The position numbers and the translations under genes are program-made. DNA of 64,000 bases from Annulohypoxylon bovei var. microspora. Its lineage: Eukaryota > Ascomycota > Sordariomycetes > Xylariales > Hypoxylaceae. Below the pieces are notes generated by a model that saw only the letters and a program-made list of their open reading frames with translations, was not told the origin of the DNA and did not search any database. The stretch lies in contig MU405234.1 of the NCBI GenBank assembly GCA_022836615.1, forward strand, positions 282,095 to 346,094. Reading direction: 5' to 3'. This document shows, piece by piece, positions 1-11,560 of this stretch (positions are counted from its first letter, which is position 1; each line of letters starts with the position of its first letter).

Positions 1-749
1 AACCAATGAAGCCTATGACTTGGGCGAGCCGCGCCGCTGCCGCCGCGGGTCCCAAACCCGTGGTGCCTCTCGCAGCGAAGCCAGCCACCCCCACAGCCGT
101 CCCACAACCACGTCCGGCTGCTGCTGCCGCTGCCCAGCCGGCTACGTCTCAATCACCTACACCAGGTCAAGTTCCTGATGCCAAGGCCCCTGCCGTGCCT
201 GCCAAGGAGAATTCCACCGAATGGCAAACAGCTGGCGGCGATTCGAAGCGGCAGAATAGGCCACAGTCGATTTCCGGCCTCCCAGTTGAGAAAGACGGTA
301 CTATGGTCTATGTCAAATACGTCACAGAGAAAGTTCAGCACGAAGAGCTGAAAACAGCACTGGCACAACATGGCGAATTGGTCTACTTTGATATCAACCG
401 CCAGAAGGTAATTTCTTACAGCAGAATTAATTGTGGTACATGATCTAACATATTACAGAATTGTGCATTCGTCGAGTTTGCTACGCCGGCAGGGTACCAG
501 GCCGCTCTGGCCGCAAACCCTCACGTGGTCAACGGAGAGAACATCGTCGTAGAACCTCGCCGTCCCAAAGCAGGCGCTTACGGTGGTAGCAACTATACTG
601 CAGGCCGAGGTAACGTTCAGAGTCGCCCGGGACGTGGAGGGTTCGAGGGTCGATCCGGTGGTCAGGGCGGGCGCGGCAGCTTCGGGGGTCAGGGTCGTGG
701 TAGAGGCGCACCTCGAGGCAGAGGTGCTTCTCAAGCAGCAAACGCATGA
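1..749 (+). CDS. G3BP/Nxt3-like RNA-binding protein, C-terminal part (5' end outside window)
   Basis: Two exons are visible: the first runs from the window edge to 407, the intron is 408-458 (GTAATT...ACAG, phase 0), and the second exon is 459-749. The visible part begins with a low-complexity Ala/Pro/Gln linker, followed by one RRM. In the RRM, VYVKYV is the RNP2-like strand and NCAFVEFAT, formed across the splice, is the RNP1-like strand. The protein ends in a Gly/Arg-rich tail with several RGG/RGRG motifs. Linker-RRM-RGG is the C-terminal layout of Ras-GAP SH3-binding proteins (G3BP; S. pombe Nxt3), which carry an N-terminal NTF2-like domain and act in stress granules and with a ubiquitin protease. 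That NTF2 domain would lie upstream of base 1 and is not seen. The frame is open to the window edge, so the ATG at 6 is probably internal. A generic RRM-RGG protein is the alternative. Confidence 0.75.
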
Positions 750-2268
750 ATGCCTTATTAGGGATACGGGATCTTACGAAGTTAAGTGAATTAACTGGGT
801 ACGGGGTTGTCTGTGGACTCGGAAATCCTTGAGGACCAGGAGTTTTCGCAATCATACCTCGGAAAAGGTTAGATGTAGGTTTTGGAGTTAAGACGTGGTA
901 GGGGGGGAAGGGGGGTTTATGGGTTGAACCCGAGACTATGTGAGCATCTTCCTTATTGGTGGTGTCTCCGAGAGTCGGGTTTAATTCGAGCACGCATATG
1001 ATATATCATTGCACGATCATCCTTAAGCTAATGCCGCCTCTACTTTGGGGGTTTGTACATTGATGGACGGCTGGAAAAGTTAACGCTCATCTGCATGGGA
1101 GGAGTGAAAAGGGTGACATTGGGAAATTCAGGGGCCAAAACTTGTACAGTTGTACAATACGGGCAAAGAAACTAAACCATTTTTTAAAAAAGTGTATTAT
1201 TGTAATGTTATCAGTGAACGACCTTGCTTGTCTGTCTCGATTTTTGGCCTGAGGTTATCTTATGGTCGATGTAGTAGTTGTGGTAGTTGATCATATTGAT
1301 ATTGACAGGCCCGATCCACTGAGATATATCTCTTGCGGTGCTTCATCTAGGGAAACTCCATACCAATCAATGCATGAAACCGGGCTTTACAAATGGGATT
1401 CTTCCGTTTGCCATCCTAGATAGAGAGAAGAGCTTATCAAGGTTGAACGGTAAGACATAACTTAATAACCTTTCTAGCCACGATGCTGATCGTCCGCGAT
1501 ATACCTGGGTATGCCTAGGTAAAACCGGACGTGTTAGCTTTTGTATAAATTCCCTAGGTAAGCATGATTCCGGTCCAGACATCTTGCATGAAACAATGTG
1601 CCGCACTCCGAAGTTACACATATACCGCCTTATACTGTACCTATCTAATAAGCACTTCATTTGTGCTCTGATCTATATACAGTAGGCAGGTAATTGATAC
1701 GATTGAGATGCGGTTGAGATACTATTTACTTGATTGATAAAATATACCAACTTGCTATTAGACATACCTAATTGAAGTCCCGGCTACTCCAGACCGAGAT
1801 GTCTGCAGGGAAAATCGGGTTGTGGCTTATTCTGCCTGCATGTGTGAGATTCGTCATTTAGCAGGAAGCAGGATGTCGAGGGAGAAAAGGGGAAATGATT
1901 TCGCAGAATTTACCAGAAGTCCGTGACCAGTTTCTCCTAGATCTCGAGTTAGGGGTTGTGTAATGACCTCGGAGTGATAAAATGATAATGATAAGAGTGC
2001 GTCTGCTGATTTCCCCTTATGATACATGGCTCGAATATCGGTTTTTATAAGATTGTCTCTTGAAAACGTACATACTGAACATGTTGATTTCGTCGAAAAA
2101 GTCCAACTAGCCTAGGTACCTACTTACGTAGCTCAGCCAGCCATCTCGTACGCCGCAACGCCAGACCCATGCACCATCCCTCCCGTCTTACAGAACTCGT
2201 AGAATCGTAACAAAAATAGCGGCACTAATCCGAATGCCGATCGTCACCCCAAAATGATAGAATGACCT
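750..2268. other. intergenic, no gene seen
   Basis: About 1.5 kb between the 3' ends of two convergent genes. Only short shadow frames are present. The tract is AT-rich with scattered CCTAGGTA motifs (for example near 2111). I see no RNA gene, inverted-repeat element or coding remnant. Confidence 0.5.
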
Positions 2269-3404
2269 CTACGATTCCGTCATCTCTGCTTCTACCATCC
2301 TAGTCTCCTTTGCGAGTTCGTCCGCGACATCATCGATTTGGCCATTAGCCCCGTCGATGTCCTCAAAGACCTTCTGCAGAAGAGCCATCAACGACTGCAT
2401 CTCCGCGCGCTGCTTCTGGATGTCGCCGAAAAGCTTCGCGTTGTGGGCCTGTACCGTTTGCAGTTTTGCGTTGAGTTGGGATTGCTGCTGTGTTAGGTGT
2501 GGTGCCAGATGTGCAGCTAGGACCTGGTCTGGGGGAAGCATGTGTGGTCTTTTCAGGTTAGCTTGTAGAATTTTAACATAATAAAGAAAAATAAAATTAG
2601 AAATTAAAGGAGAAAATTAACAAAAAGAAAACGTACAACACCAAGTATTCGCTGGTCGTCACCGACCCAACTACTAATTCGGCGGTATCGGGCTTATCTA
2701 TGGGAGAGCGGACGGGATCCCGAGTTTTCCAGATCCTTTGGTCGTACGTGAAAGAATGCAGCCCAACTGCGGCTTATATAACACCGGGGACAAAGGAGAA
2801 AGCTTCTGCACTTACGGAATTGGTGGCTTCGCCTCAACCACGCCGGCGTCGTCCCTCCTGCGCTCGGCCTCGCCGACCAGGCTCTCGAGCTCGTTGAGCT
2901 TGGCTACCACGTTGCGGCTCTGCAGCACGGAATCAAACTCTTTCTGCGGAGGTTTGCGAAACGTGTTAGCATTGGTCCTCATCACGCCTTTCCCCCATCT
3001 CAATTGCAAGCCACGGACAATTGTCACGCCCACTCACCCCCTCGTCACCACCACCACAGCGAATTCAACATAAAACATAAATAAGACGAGAAAAAAAGAG
3101 AGAGAGAGCTCACCTTACACAGCGCCCCGAGCCGATCGACCATCTGCTTCTGGACGGCGCGCAGCACGGCGGGGGACTGCGCGGCGATGGTCGGGTAGCA
3201 GGCGGCGAAGTTGTCCCAGCTGATCTTGCCCAGCGTGTGCGAGATGCTCGACTCGAGCACCTGCTGGAACCGCGACGCGCGCGGGCCCGGCGTCAGCGGC
3301 GTGTGTCGCGCCGGCAGCGGCGGCGACGGCTCTCGTTGCGAAGAGCCCCCTACTGCTGCTGCTGTCGCTGCCGCCGGGTCTTGCCCGCCTGCGACCGCTG
3401 CCAT
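2269..3404 (-). CDS. NNF1: kinetochore protein Nnf1 (MIS12/MIND complex subunit)
   Basis: Three exons on the minus strand: 3404-3114, 2943-2816 and 2548-2269. The introns (3113-2944 and 2815-2549) have GTGAGC and GTAAGT donors, the phases fit, and the sum is 699 nt (232 aa). The N-terminus is Ala/Pro-rich. It is followed by the Nnf1 signature helix region (RFQQVLESSISHTL, then the SWDNFAACYP segment) and a long C-terminal coiled coil rich in Gln/Glu. In yeast and human (PMF1), Nnf1 pairs with Mis12/Mtw1 in the MIND complex, which links inner-kinetochore CENP-C to the Ndc80 complex. The length and helix-plus-coil layout fit the family. The long second intron (267 bp) could hide a small extra exon, but the phase closes without one. 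Confidence 0.85.
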
Positions 3405-4177
3405 GGCGGGTTGCGGATTGTGTTATGGGCGTGCGTGCGTGCGTGTGTATGTATGTATGTATGAATTAGTCTTAGTCGAAGATCAGATGCTAATTTTCCG
3501 GGTTTTTTTAATTGGTTCGTATACATATAGGTGGATTATTCACCTAGATAGATATGTATGAAGAATGTGAAGCACGATATTCTGAATGATACGATAAGCG
3601 CGTTGCCATCTTTGAACCGCGAATTTGGGTTGCGGCAGCTTATCGATACGGCGCGACTGCACGTGGACCGGTCCGATTTTATCCAATTAACCGCCGGCAT
3701 CAGACCGGCTATGTATGCACCACTAACATTTAAAGCCATGGTTTTAGTTTAACACTTCACACTGAATCGTCTCGGACTTGACTCGAAGTCTCAACTTCAT
3801 ATTTTGAATGTAACAGGTCTTGCGACCATAGAAAAGTACATACAGTTGATTCTATCAAGGCGTCATCGTCCAAATTATCATTCTTTCTTTATGTCCATCC
3901 AGTCCATACAATACATCCACTTAGAAAGAAACAACCGATTGGATATCCTGGGATATAGGATATCATGCAAAAAAAAAAACTTTTTCGAACTCGTTCATGA
4001 AGCCACATCTAATTCCGAACGTCATAATCTCCTGCAAAGGTGGATATTCGCCGAACAATGCTCCCTAGGAATACGTTCAAAATTCATGAACGAGCCGAAT
4101 CATCAAAGTAAAGTAAAGCAGACGCCAGAACACCGAGCAATGCGTGTTGGAAATCATCATACGCAATTGCCTAGACA

Positions 4178-6788
4178 TTAGCTATAGTCGACCGTATTCG
4201 ATCCAGGTCTTTGATCTCTCCTCTCGAGTCGCCTTCGCCGTCTCCGTTCCGCTGCAGATGGAGCTACTGAAGCTGCCGTACCCGTTGGTCCGCTAGGCGA
4301 CGGGCTCATCCCGCTCCATGCGTGGCTGTCCGGCGTACCTATGCTAGAGATAGTCGGATTTGCCAACGGCATTCCGCCGGAAGGACCCGCTTGGCCAGAG
4401 TAATAAGCTGAGTCTTTGCCCGCTCGCCTACCCCCGGCAAAGGCAGGGGAAGGCGGCGACATCGGCTCAGAAACCAGCCTCTCAGTTGCAGCTTCGTCTG
4501 CTGTCCTGTGCGAACTTGAGTCGCGTCGATATCGTCGGCTGGGTGCTTCACTGTCGGATATGGTACTAACAGAGTCCGATCTTCCTCGGTGACCACGCCG
4601 TGCTGCCTCTGCTTCTTGTTCGGTAAGACGACGTAGTGTTATATTCCTATCCCGGTCGTCGTGGTATCTTACTTTCACACTGACAGGTTGGCCAGAAGCT
4701 TGGCTGCGATCCCTTCGGCGACGTTCATCTTCCTCGGCGGCAAGACTAGAAGAGGCAGCGGCAGCCTCCTCTCTGCTGCGGTGACGCGATGAACCCTGTC
4801 TATGAAGTCCACCGCCACTAGATGCGAAAGAGTCGGTAGCAACAGATTCTTGGCGTAGTGGGTGGAGCACGCCGCGTGGGTCTGGCGGCATAGCTGGCAT
4901 TGAAATGGGGTCGCCGAGACCGCTATTCCTCGTTGATCTCGACCTTGACCGGGAATGCGAGTGCGAGTGCGAGTGCGGGCCAGGGACGGGAACGGGGACG
5001 GGAATAGGAGCAGGAACTGATGCTTGAGGTCGCGAACCTCCTGGGCCAAGGGGCGGCATTGGTGGGCCACTAACGCTTGTTCCTAGAGGACGAGCCTCTA
5101 GCATCGATGATTCTGTGTCAGCAGTGAAGGTTGTAGCAGTTAGAGCGGATGCCGCTGGTGGTCGGCGTCGTGATGATCTTGTTGGCGTACTGAAACCATC
5201 CCCTGTAAATTTTGAGCCACGACGTCCATCCCGTCTCTCATCTTCTACTTTTCGCCGCTCTTCATCCCCCTTTTCATCTTGTCGACCTTTCAATTTCTTA
5301 GCGAACCAGCCTAATCCTATAGCACCAAGTATACCCTTCCCTACGCTACTCTTTTCATCATCTACGGGTCGCCTTGATGGGCTCACGTATGACGAATAAT
5401 CCGAGATGTAACTGCTTTCTGCGGGAGGTGGTCGAGAATGCAATGGGCGTGGCGTGATGGGTTCGGTGTCTGTACCGCTCAAAACGGTTGTGGCGGCAGG
5501 GTTCCTAGGACCAGGCAATAGTGGAGTGTGTGGCCTTGGTCGGGCGTGTAATTCTGTCCGGTCATCACTAAAGTCACTCTCGGTGTACTGGTCGGTGGCA
5601 GGTTTCCGAGCCCGACTGGGACGGCTAAATCGACTAGGTGTATCAGTCGGGACTGCTGAGTATTCTTCGTCATCATATCGTCGTCGTTCTCTCTTATCCC
5701 GAACCCCTTTAACCAAGCTCCTAGCCCCAACAAGTCCAGCTAAACCAAGTAACCAATTCGTAATGCCACCCTCGTGGCGGTCAGTTCTTTCGGTTCTGCC
5801 GGAGATTTTTTCGTCCTCCATGTAGCTCTCGGAGCCTCTTTGGGACGGAATGACCTCAGGTTGGCGACTACGGCTACTCGGTCGAGACCTACTGCGGCTT
5901 CGATCTCGATCGTCTTCATGCTTCTTTCTTCCTCGCATGAGTGCCCAGATGCCAGCTCCTGCTGCTAGCGGGCCTAGCCAACCCCCTCCATGTCCAGACT
6001 TCACCTCCGATTCTGTAATACCACCCTCAGATCGACCGCCGTGGACCATCAGATTTTCACGTTCGCGGTTGCTTTCATGTCGCCAACTGAGGATGAAGTA
6101 TGTAAGAAACAGGATTCCCATCCACACAGCATACAAGATGAAAGTATACAGAGGCGATCCATAGAGCGTGAGTCCAAGCGGGATTTGTACAATTCCTAGG
6201 ATTGCAATCGTTCTTCCTAGCCACCGATGAAGCATAAGTCGGAATGATTTCCTACGGATATTCTTCACGAGGCGACCTCCAACAATCTGAACCATAATCA
6301 TGGTATATATGGCCACTCCGATTCCGTGGTGAGGATTCGTCAAACTTCGACTCGGACCCACAGCAAAATATCCGAGTATGAATACGACGGTAGAGAGAAG
6401 GACGGCGAAGACTTGTAAATATGCGTGTAGCCGAAGAGAAGAGCCGAATGGTCTAAATCTTGCGTACATAACCGCAGCCGGCACAACAAAAAGGAATGTA
6501 ATGACAGCGAGAATGCCATGGCCAGTGACCAATTGATGGTATTGTTCTACCGTTGAAAAGCGATTGCCCATGCCTAGCAGGAAATTAGTTACCAGTCCTA
6601 CGGTACTAGTTTATGATAACGATGAAAGTTGGCTCACCATTGTATCGCATAGTATCAATATTCAGGCCCACAAGATTCGGCAATAGGAAGGTATTCTTGG
6701 TGAAGTCCCAAGTTCCATCTCCCACGACCAAGGTATCGGACGCATAGGTAGCGGTCCCGGGCGCCGATAATGAATCGGCCGGCGCCAT
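4178..6788 (-). CDS. cytochrome b561-domain membrane protein with long basic cytoplasmic tail
   Basis: Two exons, 6788-6638 and 6573-4178, separated by a 64-bp intron (GTGAGC...CTAG, phase 1); 848 aa. A short N-terminal segment without a DOMON domain leads into five or six hydrophobic helices over roughly residues 60-230. These carry the His positions expected of a b561 core: TGHG, LHAYLQ, NPHHGIG and LHRWLGR. These bind two haems in the family, which moves electrons across membranes, usually for ferric or ascorbate reduction. The remaining 600 or so residues are low-complexity, rich in Arg/Ser/Pro/Asp with RS and HS dipeptide runs, and have no recognisable domain. This is far longer than a typical b561 (about 250 aa). 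Substrate and membrane are unknown, although plasma membrane or vacuole is likely. Start: the 6788 ATG is chosen because it opens a phase-matched first exon. Confidence 0.8.
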
Positions 6789-7726
6789 GGCCGCGGAAAC
6801 TCTCGTTGACGGGCAGATCAGATAAGTTTAAGGTTAAGACGCCGTAGAAAAAACCGTTGAAATGCGGAATGACGACAAAGTGGGAGTCTTCGGAATGTAG
6901 AACGAACGAACGAACGAACGATTATCTACCAGGACGGAGGTAGAAATGGATCCGGGTACCTAGGAATACTTTGGTTACTTTCGATACTTGGAATTTAGGT
7001 ATCAAGCAGCTAGCTTCAACAAGAATGCTAATAAGCTGCAATTGGTTATGTCTTTCTCATGAGTTGTCTTATGGGCCTCAAGGCACCACAAACGACAAAT
7101 AGATGAAAAGGGAAAAAATAAGAAGAAAACAAGAGGCTATCCTTGAATGGAAAAGTGGTGATTCAAAAAGGAGATAGGCGTACATGTAGGTGGAAAGGTT
7201 TGAGTGACCTGGCACTGCATGCAAACTATTTAACAGACCGACAAGGATTCGACTGTTTTCACTGTCGGGTTGCGGGGTGACGAGAGTACCCTTCTCCACT
7301 CTGGGTAACGGTTGAGGTAACAACGGGACGGTATTACTTGCTGCTGCATAAACGGGCATAAAAGAACGTAAATTTAATAATTTACCCGTTCTGTTCGTTT
7401 TTATCCGTGTTTTACCCGTTTTACGTCATTTCTTTTTAAACGTACATACCCAGATACCTAATCTAATAACCCGCTGCTAGCCAGGTGCATCCATAAAATC
7501 AGCTCAGGTTCAAATGACCTTAGAGCCCTGACTGCCCTGACTCCATATATCACAAGCAAGCTAAACGGTTCCACGTGGGATCGGACCTGGGACTTTCTTG
7601 CCCAAACATGATTTATACCATTGACAATTAACTCTCATTTATTATCGTATTGTTTCGCTAGCAATATGTTCCCTTTGTACAACTACTTTCTAAATACTTA
7701 CATATAGCTTCTGACAGCTAGCGACC
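6789..7726. other. intergenic region between divergent genes
   Basis: Shared upstream region of the b561 gene (minus) and the Fmp32-like gene (plus). It contains a GAAC tetranucleotide microsatellite at about 6901-6921 and a degraded tRNA-like stretch near 7566-7633, described separately. The frame at 7078-7359 lacks codon or domain support and I do not call it a gene. Confidence 0.5.
7566..7633 (-). other. tRNA-Pro-like relic (possible tRNA-derived repeat)
   Basis: Read on the minus strand, this stretch resembles the body of a fungal proline tRNA. It has an A-box-like TTGTCAATGG, a TTTGGGC stretch where the UGG anticodon loop would be, and a B-box-like GGTCCGATCCC. The acceptor-stem ends do not pair convincingly and the anticodon stem is broken, so it is unlikely to be a working tRNA. 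It could be a tRNA pseudogene or the head of a tRNA-derived SINE. Confidence 0.3.
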
Positions 7727-9024
7727 ATGCCGACCGCTCGGTTAACGTTTCTATACCCTCACCTGTTCCGGGCGGCTCGTTTCGGCGAGTCTTCCGCCCA
7801 GCGAGCGAACATCCGATGTCGCAGGTCTCCGACTAATTGTAAACCACGCATGGCCGCTTTCTCCTCAACAACCCCGTCGAGGCAAGCTGTTTTCGAGAGG
7901 CATGGTAAGGCCGTAGAGCCATTCCCAGTTCCGCCAGACGTCGTGAATCTTCCGGGACCCAGCACGGATCCGTCGAAACCGTCGAGCTTCGAACCGGCTA
8001 CTAAAGAGAGTGCGAGTAAAGAGAAGGAGACGGCGCAAGAGCCTCAAGTGTCGGAAGATGTAGTAACAAAAGAACCGGACAAGAGCGAGGAGACTTTACA
8101 GGCAGAACCTACGGTCTCCAGCTCGTCGTCCTCTACTCCTCGAGCTGCGACCGAGGCCAAGATGCAAGAGAGCGGACCCATGGAAGCAGTGCTGCATATG
8201 CCACCGCCCGACTCAACCCACCACCCTCATATATCGACGCCTCCTTATGTTCACCATTTTGACAGCTATACCTTGGTGAAGGAACTGGAGGCTGGTGGGT
8301 ACACTAAGGACCATGCCATCACGGTCATGAAAGCTATCAGGGGACTCCTAGCTCAAAACCTAGACGTAGCCCAAGATGGGCTGATCAGCAAGAGTGATGT
8401 TGAAAATGTGGGCGCATTATTCTAAGCTGATCCCACCGTCGCTTGCTAATGAGGCGTAGGAAACGTACTTGTTTCGTGCTGCCTGCTCAGAGCTCAGCGC
8501 CGAAGTTCAAAACAACAGGAAGAACGCGGATGAGACGACGCGTCAGCAGCGAACCCAGTTGCAGCACGAAGTCGACATCTTGAACCAACGAATGAGCCAG
8601 GATCTCATGACGTTGAAGGATGATGTCAAGGGCATGTTCAACGATCGCAGGATGAACGTGAGGGAAGAACAGAGGACTATGGAGAGCGCTGTTTGTTATC
8701 CGTCGCCCAGTGCTTGCTATCTCACCTACTAATCGTCTCCTAAAGATTCAACAGCTCAACCTGAAGATTAGCGTAGATCTAAACAGCGATTCTAGATCAG
8801 ATATAGAAGGTCTGAGATGGGTGCTAATTCGTCGATCCGTCTTAGGCATCCTCTTCATGGCAGTATGCACGCTAGGGACTCTGCGTTATGCGACATACGT
8901 CAAGCAGGAGAGGCAGAGGGAATTAGAAGCAAAGGCTCGCGAACTCGAGAGACTGAGGAACAATCATGGAAGGGAAGATCATGCTCCCCCGGTGGACGCG
9001 GCAGAGATCTTGGCGGCCAATTAA
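7727..9024 (+). CDS. FMP32: mitochondrial coiled-coil inner-membrane protein, Fmp32/MCUR1 (DUF1640) family
   Basis: Three exons: 7727-8407, 8460-8690 and 8746-9024. All phases are 0 and the total is 396 aa. The first donor is the weak GTGGGC; the acceptors are GCGTAG and TAAAG, and the second intron has a CTAAT branch site. The basic, Arg-rich, Ser-containing N-terminus looks like a mitochondrial presequence. A Pro/Ser/Glu-rich linker follows. The conserved part begins at HHFDSYTLVKELEAGGYT, the hallmark of the DUF1640 family. A long coiled coil comes next, then one membrane helix (GILFMAVCTLGTL) and a charged tail. Yeast Fmp32 is tied to cytochrome c oxidase assembly and metazoan MCUR1 to the calcium uniporter. 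Which role applies here cannot be read from sequence. Confidence 0.85.
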
Positions 9025-9230
9025 AACATGATACCCATGGGAATAGACAGCGGTAGTAAAAGAAACACGCGTTTCATCGGGTTCTGAATTTTGTCGCGTA
9101 CCTATGTACATTCGCAGCGCCTAAAGTAGTGTGAAGTCATACGCGAATTGATACCCCCTAATCCTATCGATCGAAATAAACCATCCTGAACGCCGATCCA
9201 CAACCTCGTGAATAGGTAGTGTCTCTGGGG

Positions 9231-9816
9231 CTAGCCTCTGTCCTTCTGGTCGGAAGGTTCCCTCTCTGCAGCCTTCCGTAGTCTTTCCTCTTGTCTCTTC
9301 CAATGGCTTCCCTCTTCGTAGTTCTTGCTTATCTTTAACGCATTCCGTAACCGCTCGCTCTCCTTGATCTTCGCATCGGCCAGCTCATGGACCTGGTGGG
9401 CCTTCAATGGTTTCCTCGGCGCCGCATCCCTGCCGCCCTTGTTCATCTTCTCTTGCAGCTCCTTCCGCAGCGCGTCGCAACGCTTGTCGATCTCGTCCTC
9501 GTCGACTCTACACCGTGTCGGTCAGTCAATCGGGTTGCTAGAGTTGAAAAGAAACGCGCGCAGACGCAGACGCATAAACGTACTCTTCGTCCTCGAGCTG
9601 GTCCCGCAATTCGAATACCTTGACCTCGACCTCGCGCTTGCGGTCGTGCTCCAGGATCTCCTTATCCGGCTGCCGCTGGCGGTGCCTGAAGCTGTCGAGG
9701 TCCTTGGTGCTGTAGGGCGCCGGGCGGTCCCGCGGCTTCAGGTGCGCTAGGTTGCGCTGGACGTACCCGGAGGTTCCGCTGCCTCGCGGCGTTGAGAGCC
9801 CGACGTTGTCCGACAT
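9231..9816 (-). CDS. CWC21: pre-mRNA splicing factor Cwc21/Cwf21
   Basis: Two exons: 9816-9584 and 9507-9231. The intron 9583-9508 (GTACGT...GTAG) has phase 2, and the product is 169 aa. The N-terminus MSDNVGLSTPRGSGTSGYV is the near-invariant start of Cwc21 and of human SRRM2/SRm300, which contacts the exon near the spliceosome active site. The cwf21 helix follows across the splice (ending in VDEDEIDKRCDALR), with an acidic/basic coiled tail after it. Length is normal for a fungal Cwc21. The gene is convergent with the upstream Fmp32-like gene, with about 200 bp between their stops. The other frames over this locus (around 9325-9750 plus) are shadows. Confidence 0.9.
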
Positions 9817-10233
9817 TGTTTATGTTGATGTGTAGGTCGAACCGCACAATCTCCCTAGCGATGGTGATTGACGATATGGAATACCTTGAGACTTGAGTTG
9901 AAGAGAGCTTGGTAGAGACAAAAGAAAGGAAGGTGGTAACGGAAGGCGAAAATGGGATAGTGGGGTTTTACACGTATGGGATGGATTAAGCTACAGTTTA
10001 CAGTTTAGGTTGGAGCTAGGTACCTTGAGGGTCGCGACTTTGCCCCGCCATACGTAAGGAAAGTATGAGTCGCAAATGAGAATTCGGACCCTGGTTCAAT
10101 GATATAATTATTTACTCAAAGCAACATCTACACTTCGACTTCTTATTCAACTTTGGATGAGATTATAAGTCCGTATACTAGTAATTTAATATTCACAAAG
10201 ACAAAGTCTCTTTGGCACACTACAAGTATAAGG

Positions 10234-11560
10234 ATGCCTGCATCAACTTCCACCAATCCACAATCCTCCTCGGGAACTACAAATCCAGCGCTACAGTTTC
10301 CCCCGATCACAAGGGATCATATAATCAACTGTTCATATGACTCTTGGTTCCCCAAGTGCGTGAATTTTAATATGATATATCTATCTCATAATCCATATTG
10401 TAGATAACTAACAAAATACCAGATACCGCACATCATGCATAAAATCACGGATAATCCCGCTTTCGCCAGAGTTCATAGATTACATCCGCGAGGACGGCAT
10501 TATCCTTGCTGATGACGATGGGGCTGAACCGGAGGATGATGAATGGGAATCGGCACCCTCAACGTTCCGACCACCTGTCGAAGAAGTCGATTCAGACTCT
10601 GACAGTGACGATGAAGAGGAGGCACCAAGGTTGCCGCCAAACCAGAGGTTTCCTGAGCTACACCAGACGATCAAGGATAGGATCGCGGAACTAGGTGGCG
10701 AGGTGGCGCCGAAGCTGAATTGGACGGCGCCGAAAGACGCAGCTTGGATATCACCGCACCAGAACACAATCAAGTGCACGAGTCCCAATGACATATACCT
10801 ACTACTAAAGAGTTCGAATTTCGTCACATACGACCTAGATCATGCCTTCGACAACTGCACACCCACCACCAACTCTTCCACCTCCCCTTCCGCTTCCGCC
10901 TCCCCGCCTTTCAAGCCCGTCCTCGTACTGCGCTCCTACTTCAACCCGCACACGGCGATGGAGTTCCGGTGCTTCGTCAAGCACCGGAACCTGGTCGCCA
11001 TCTCGCAGCGGGACCTGAACTTCTACGAGTTCCTGAAGTCGCTGCGGGCGGACATCGTGAGCCGGATCGGCCAGCTGTTCAACAACAGCCTGCGGTACAC
11101 GTTCCCGGACGGCAACTTCGCCTTCGACGTGTACATCCCCGAGGGCGACGACGAGCCCCTTTCCCGCGCCCGCCTCATCGACATCAACCCCTGGGCCCCG
11201 CATACCGACAGCCTATTGTTCGGGTGGGGCGAGCTGCTGGAGATGGAGGTCCCCGACGGCCCGGTGCTGGGCGTCATCGGCGGGGCCGACGAGGAAATAC
11301 CGGGGATATCGGAGGAGGATGACGATGATGATGACGAGAGCGAAGACGACGACTTCGCGCCGGAGCTGCGGCTGGTCGAGAAAGAGGACCCGTCGGCATT
11401 CAACTTCAGCTCGCCGCAGTACTCGGCGCATAAGCTGCCGAAAGACGTGGTGGATGCGAGCTTAGCCGGGGAAGGGGGCATGCGAGACTTCGCGAGGAAG
11501 TGGAGGGAGATGACGGAGTACAGGGAGAACGTGGCGAATTGGGAGATGAATGATAAATAG
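10234..11560 (+). CDS. CDC123: Cdc123/D123, eIF2 assembly factor
   Basis: Two exons, 10234-10355 and 10423-11560, with a phase 2 intron (GTGCGT...CCAG); 419 aa. I chose the ATG at 10234 over the in-frame ATG at 10153. The family begins shortly before the PPITRDHIINCSYDSWFP segment, and the extra 27 residues have no counterpart I know of. Cdc123 is an ATP-grasp-fold protein that loads eIF2-gamma onto eIF2-alpha/beta, and so promotes translation initiation. Conserved blocks seen are VLVLRSYFNPHTAMEFRCFV, YTFPDGNFAFDVYI and LIDINPWAPHTDSLLFGW, which include the DVY and DINPW positions used for nucleotide and metal binding. Two acidic inserts (near residues 75-100 and 325-345) and a Ser/Pro loop are fungal extras. 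Confidence 0.92.

Noticed and set aside
7078..7359. 93-codon minus-strand frame
   Set aside because: AT-rich, no domain, and no splice partner; probably chance.
10835..11203. 122-codon minus-strand frame over Cdc123
   Set aside because: Shadow of the GC-rich Cdc123 coding strand, with Val/Gly/Arg composition and no domain.
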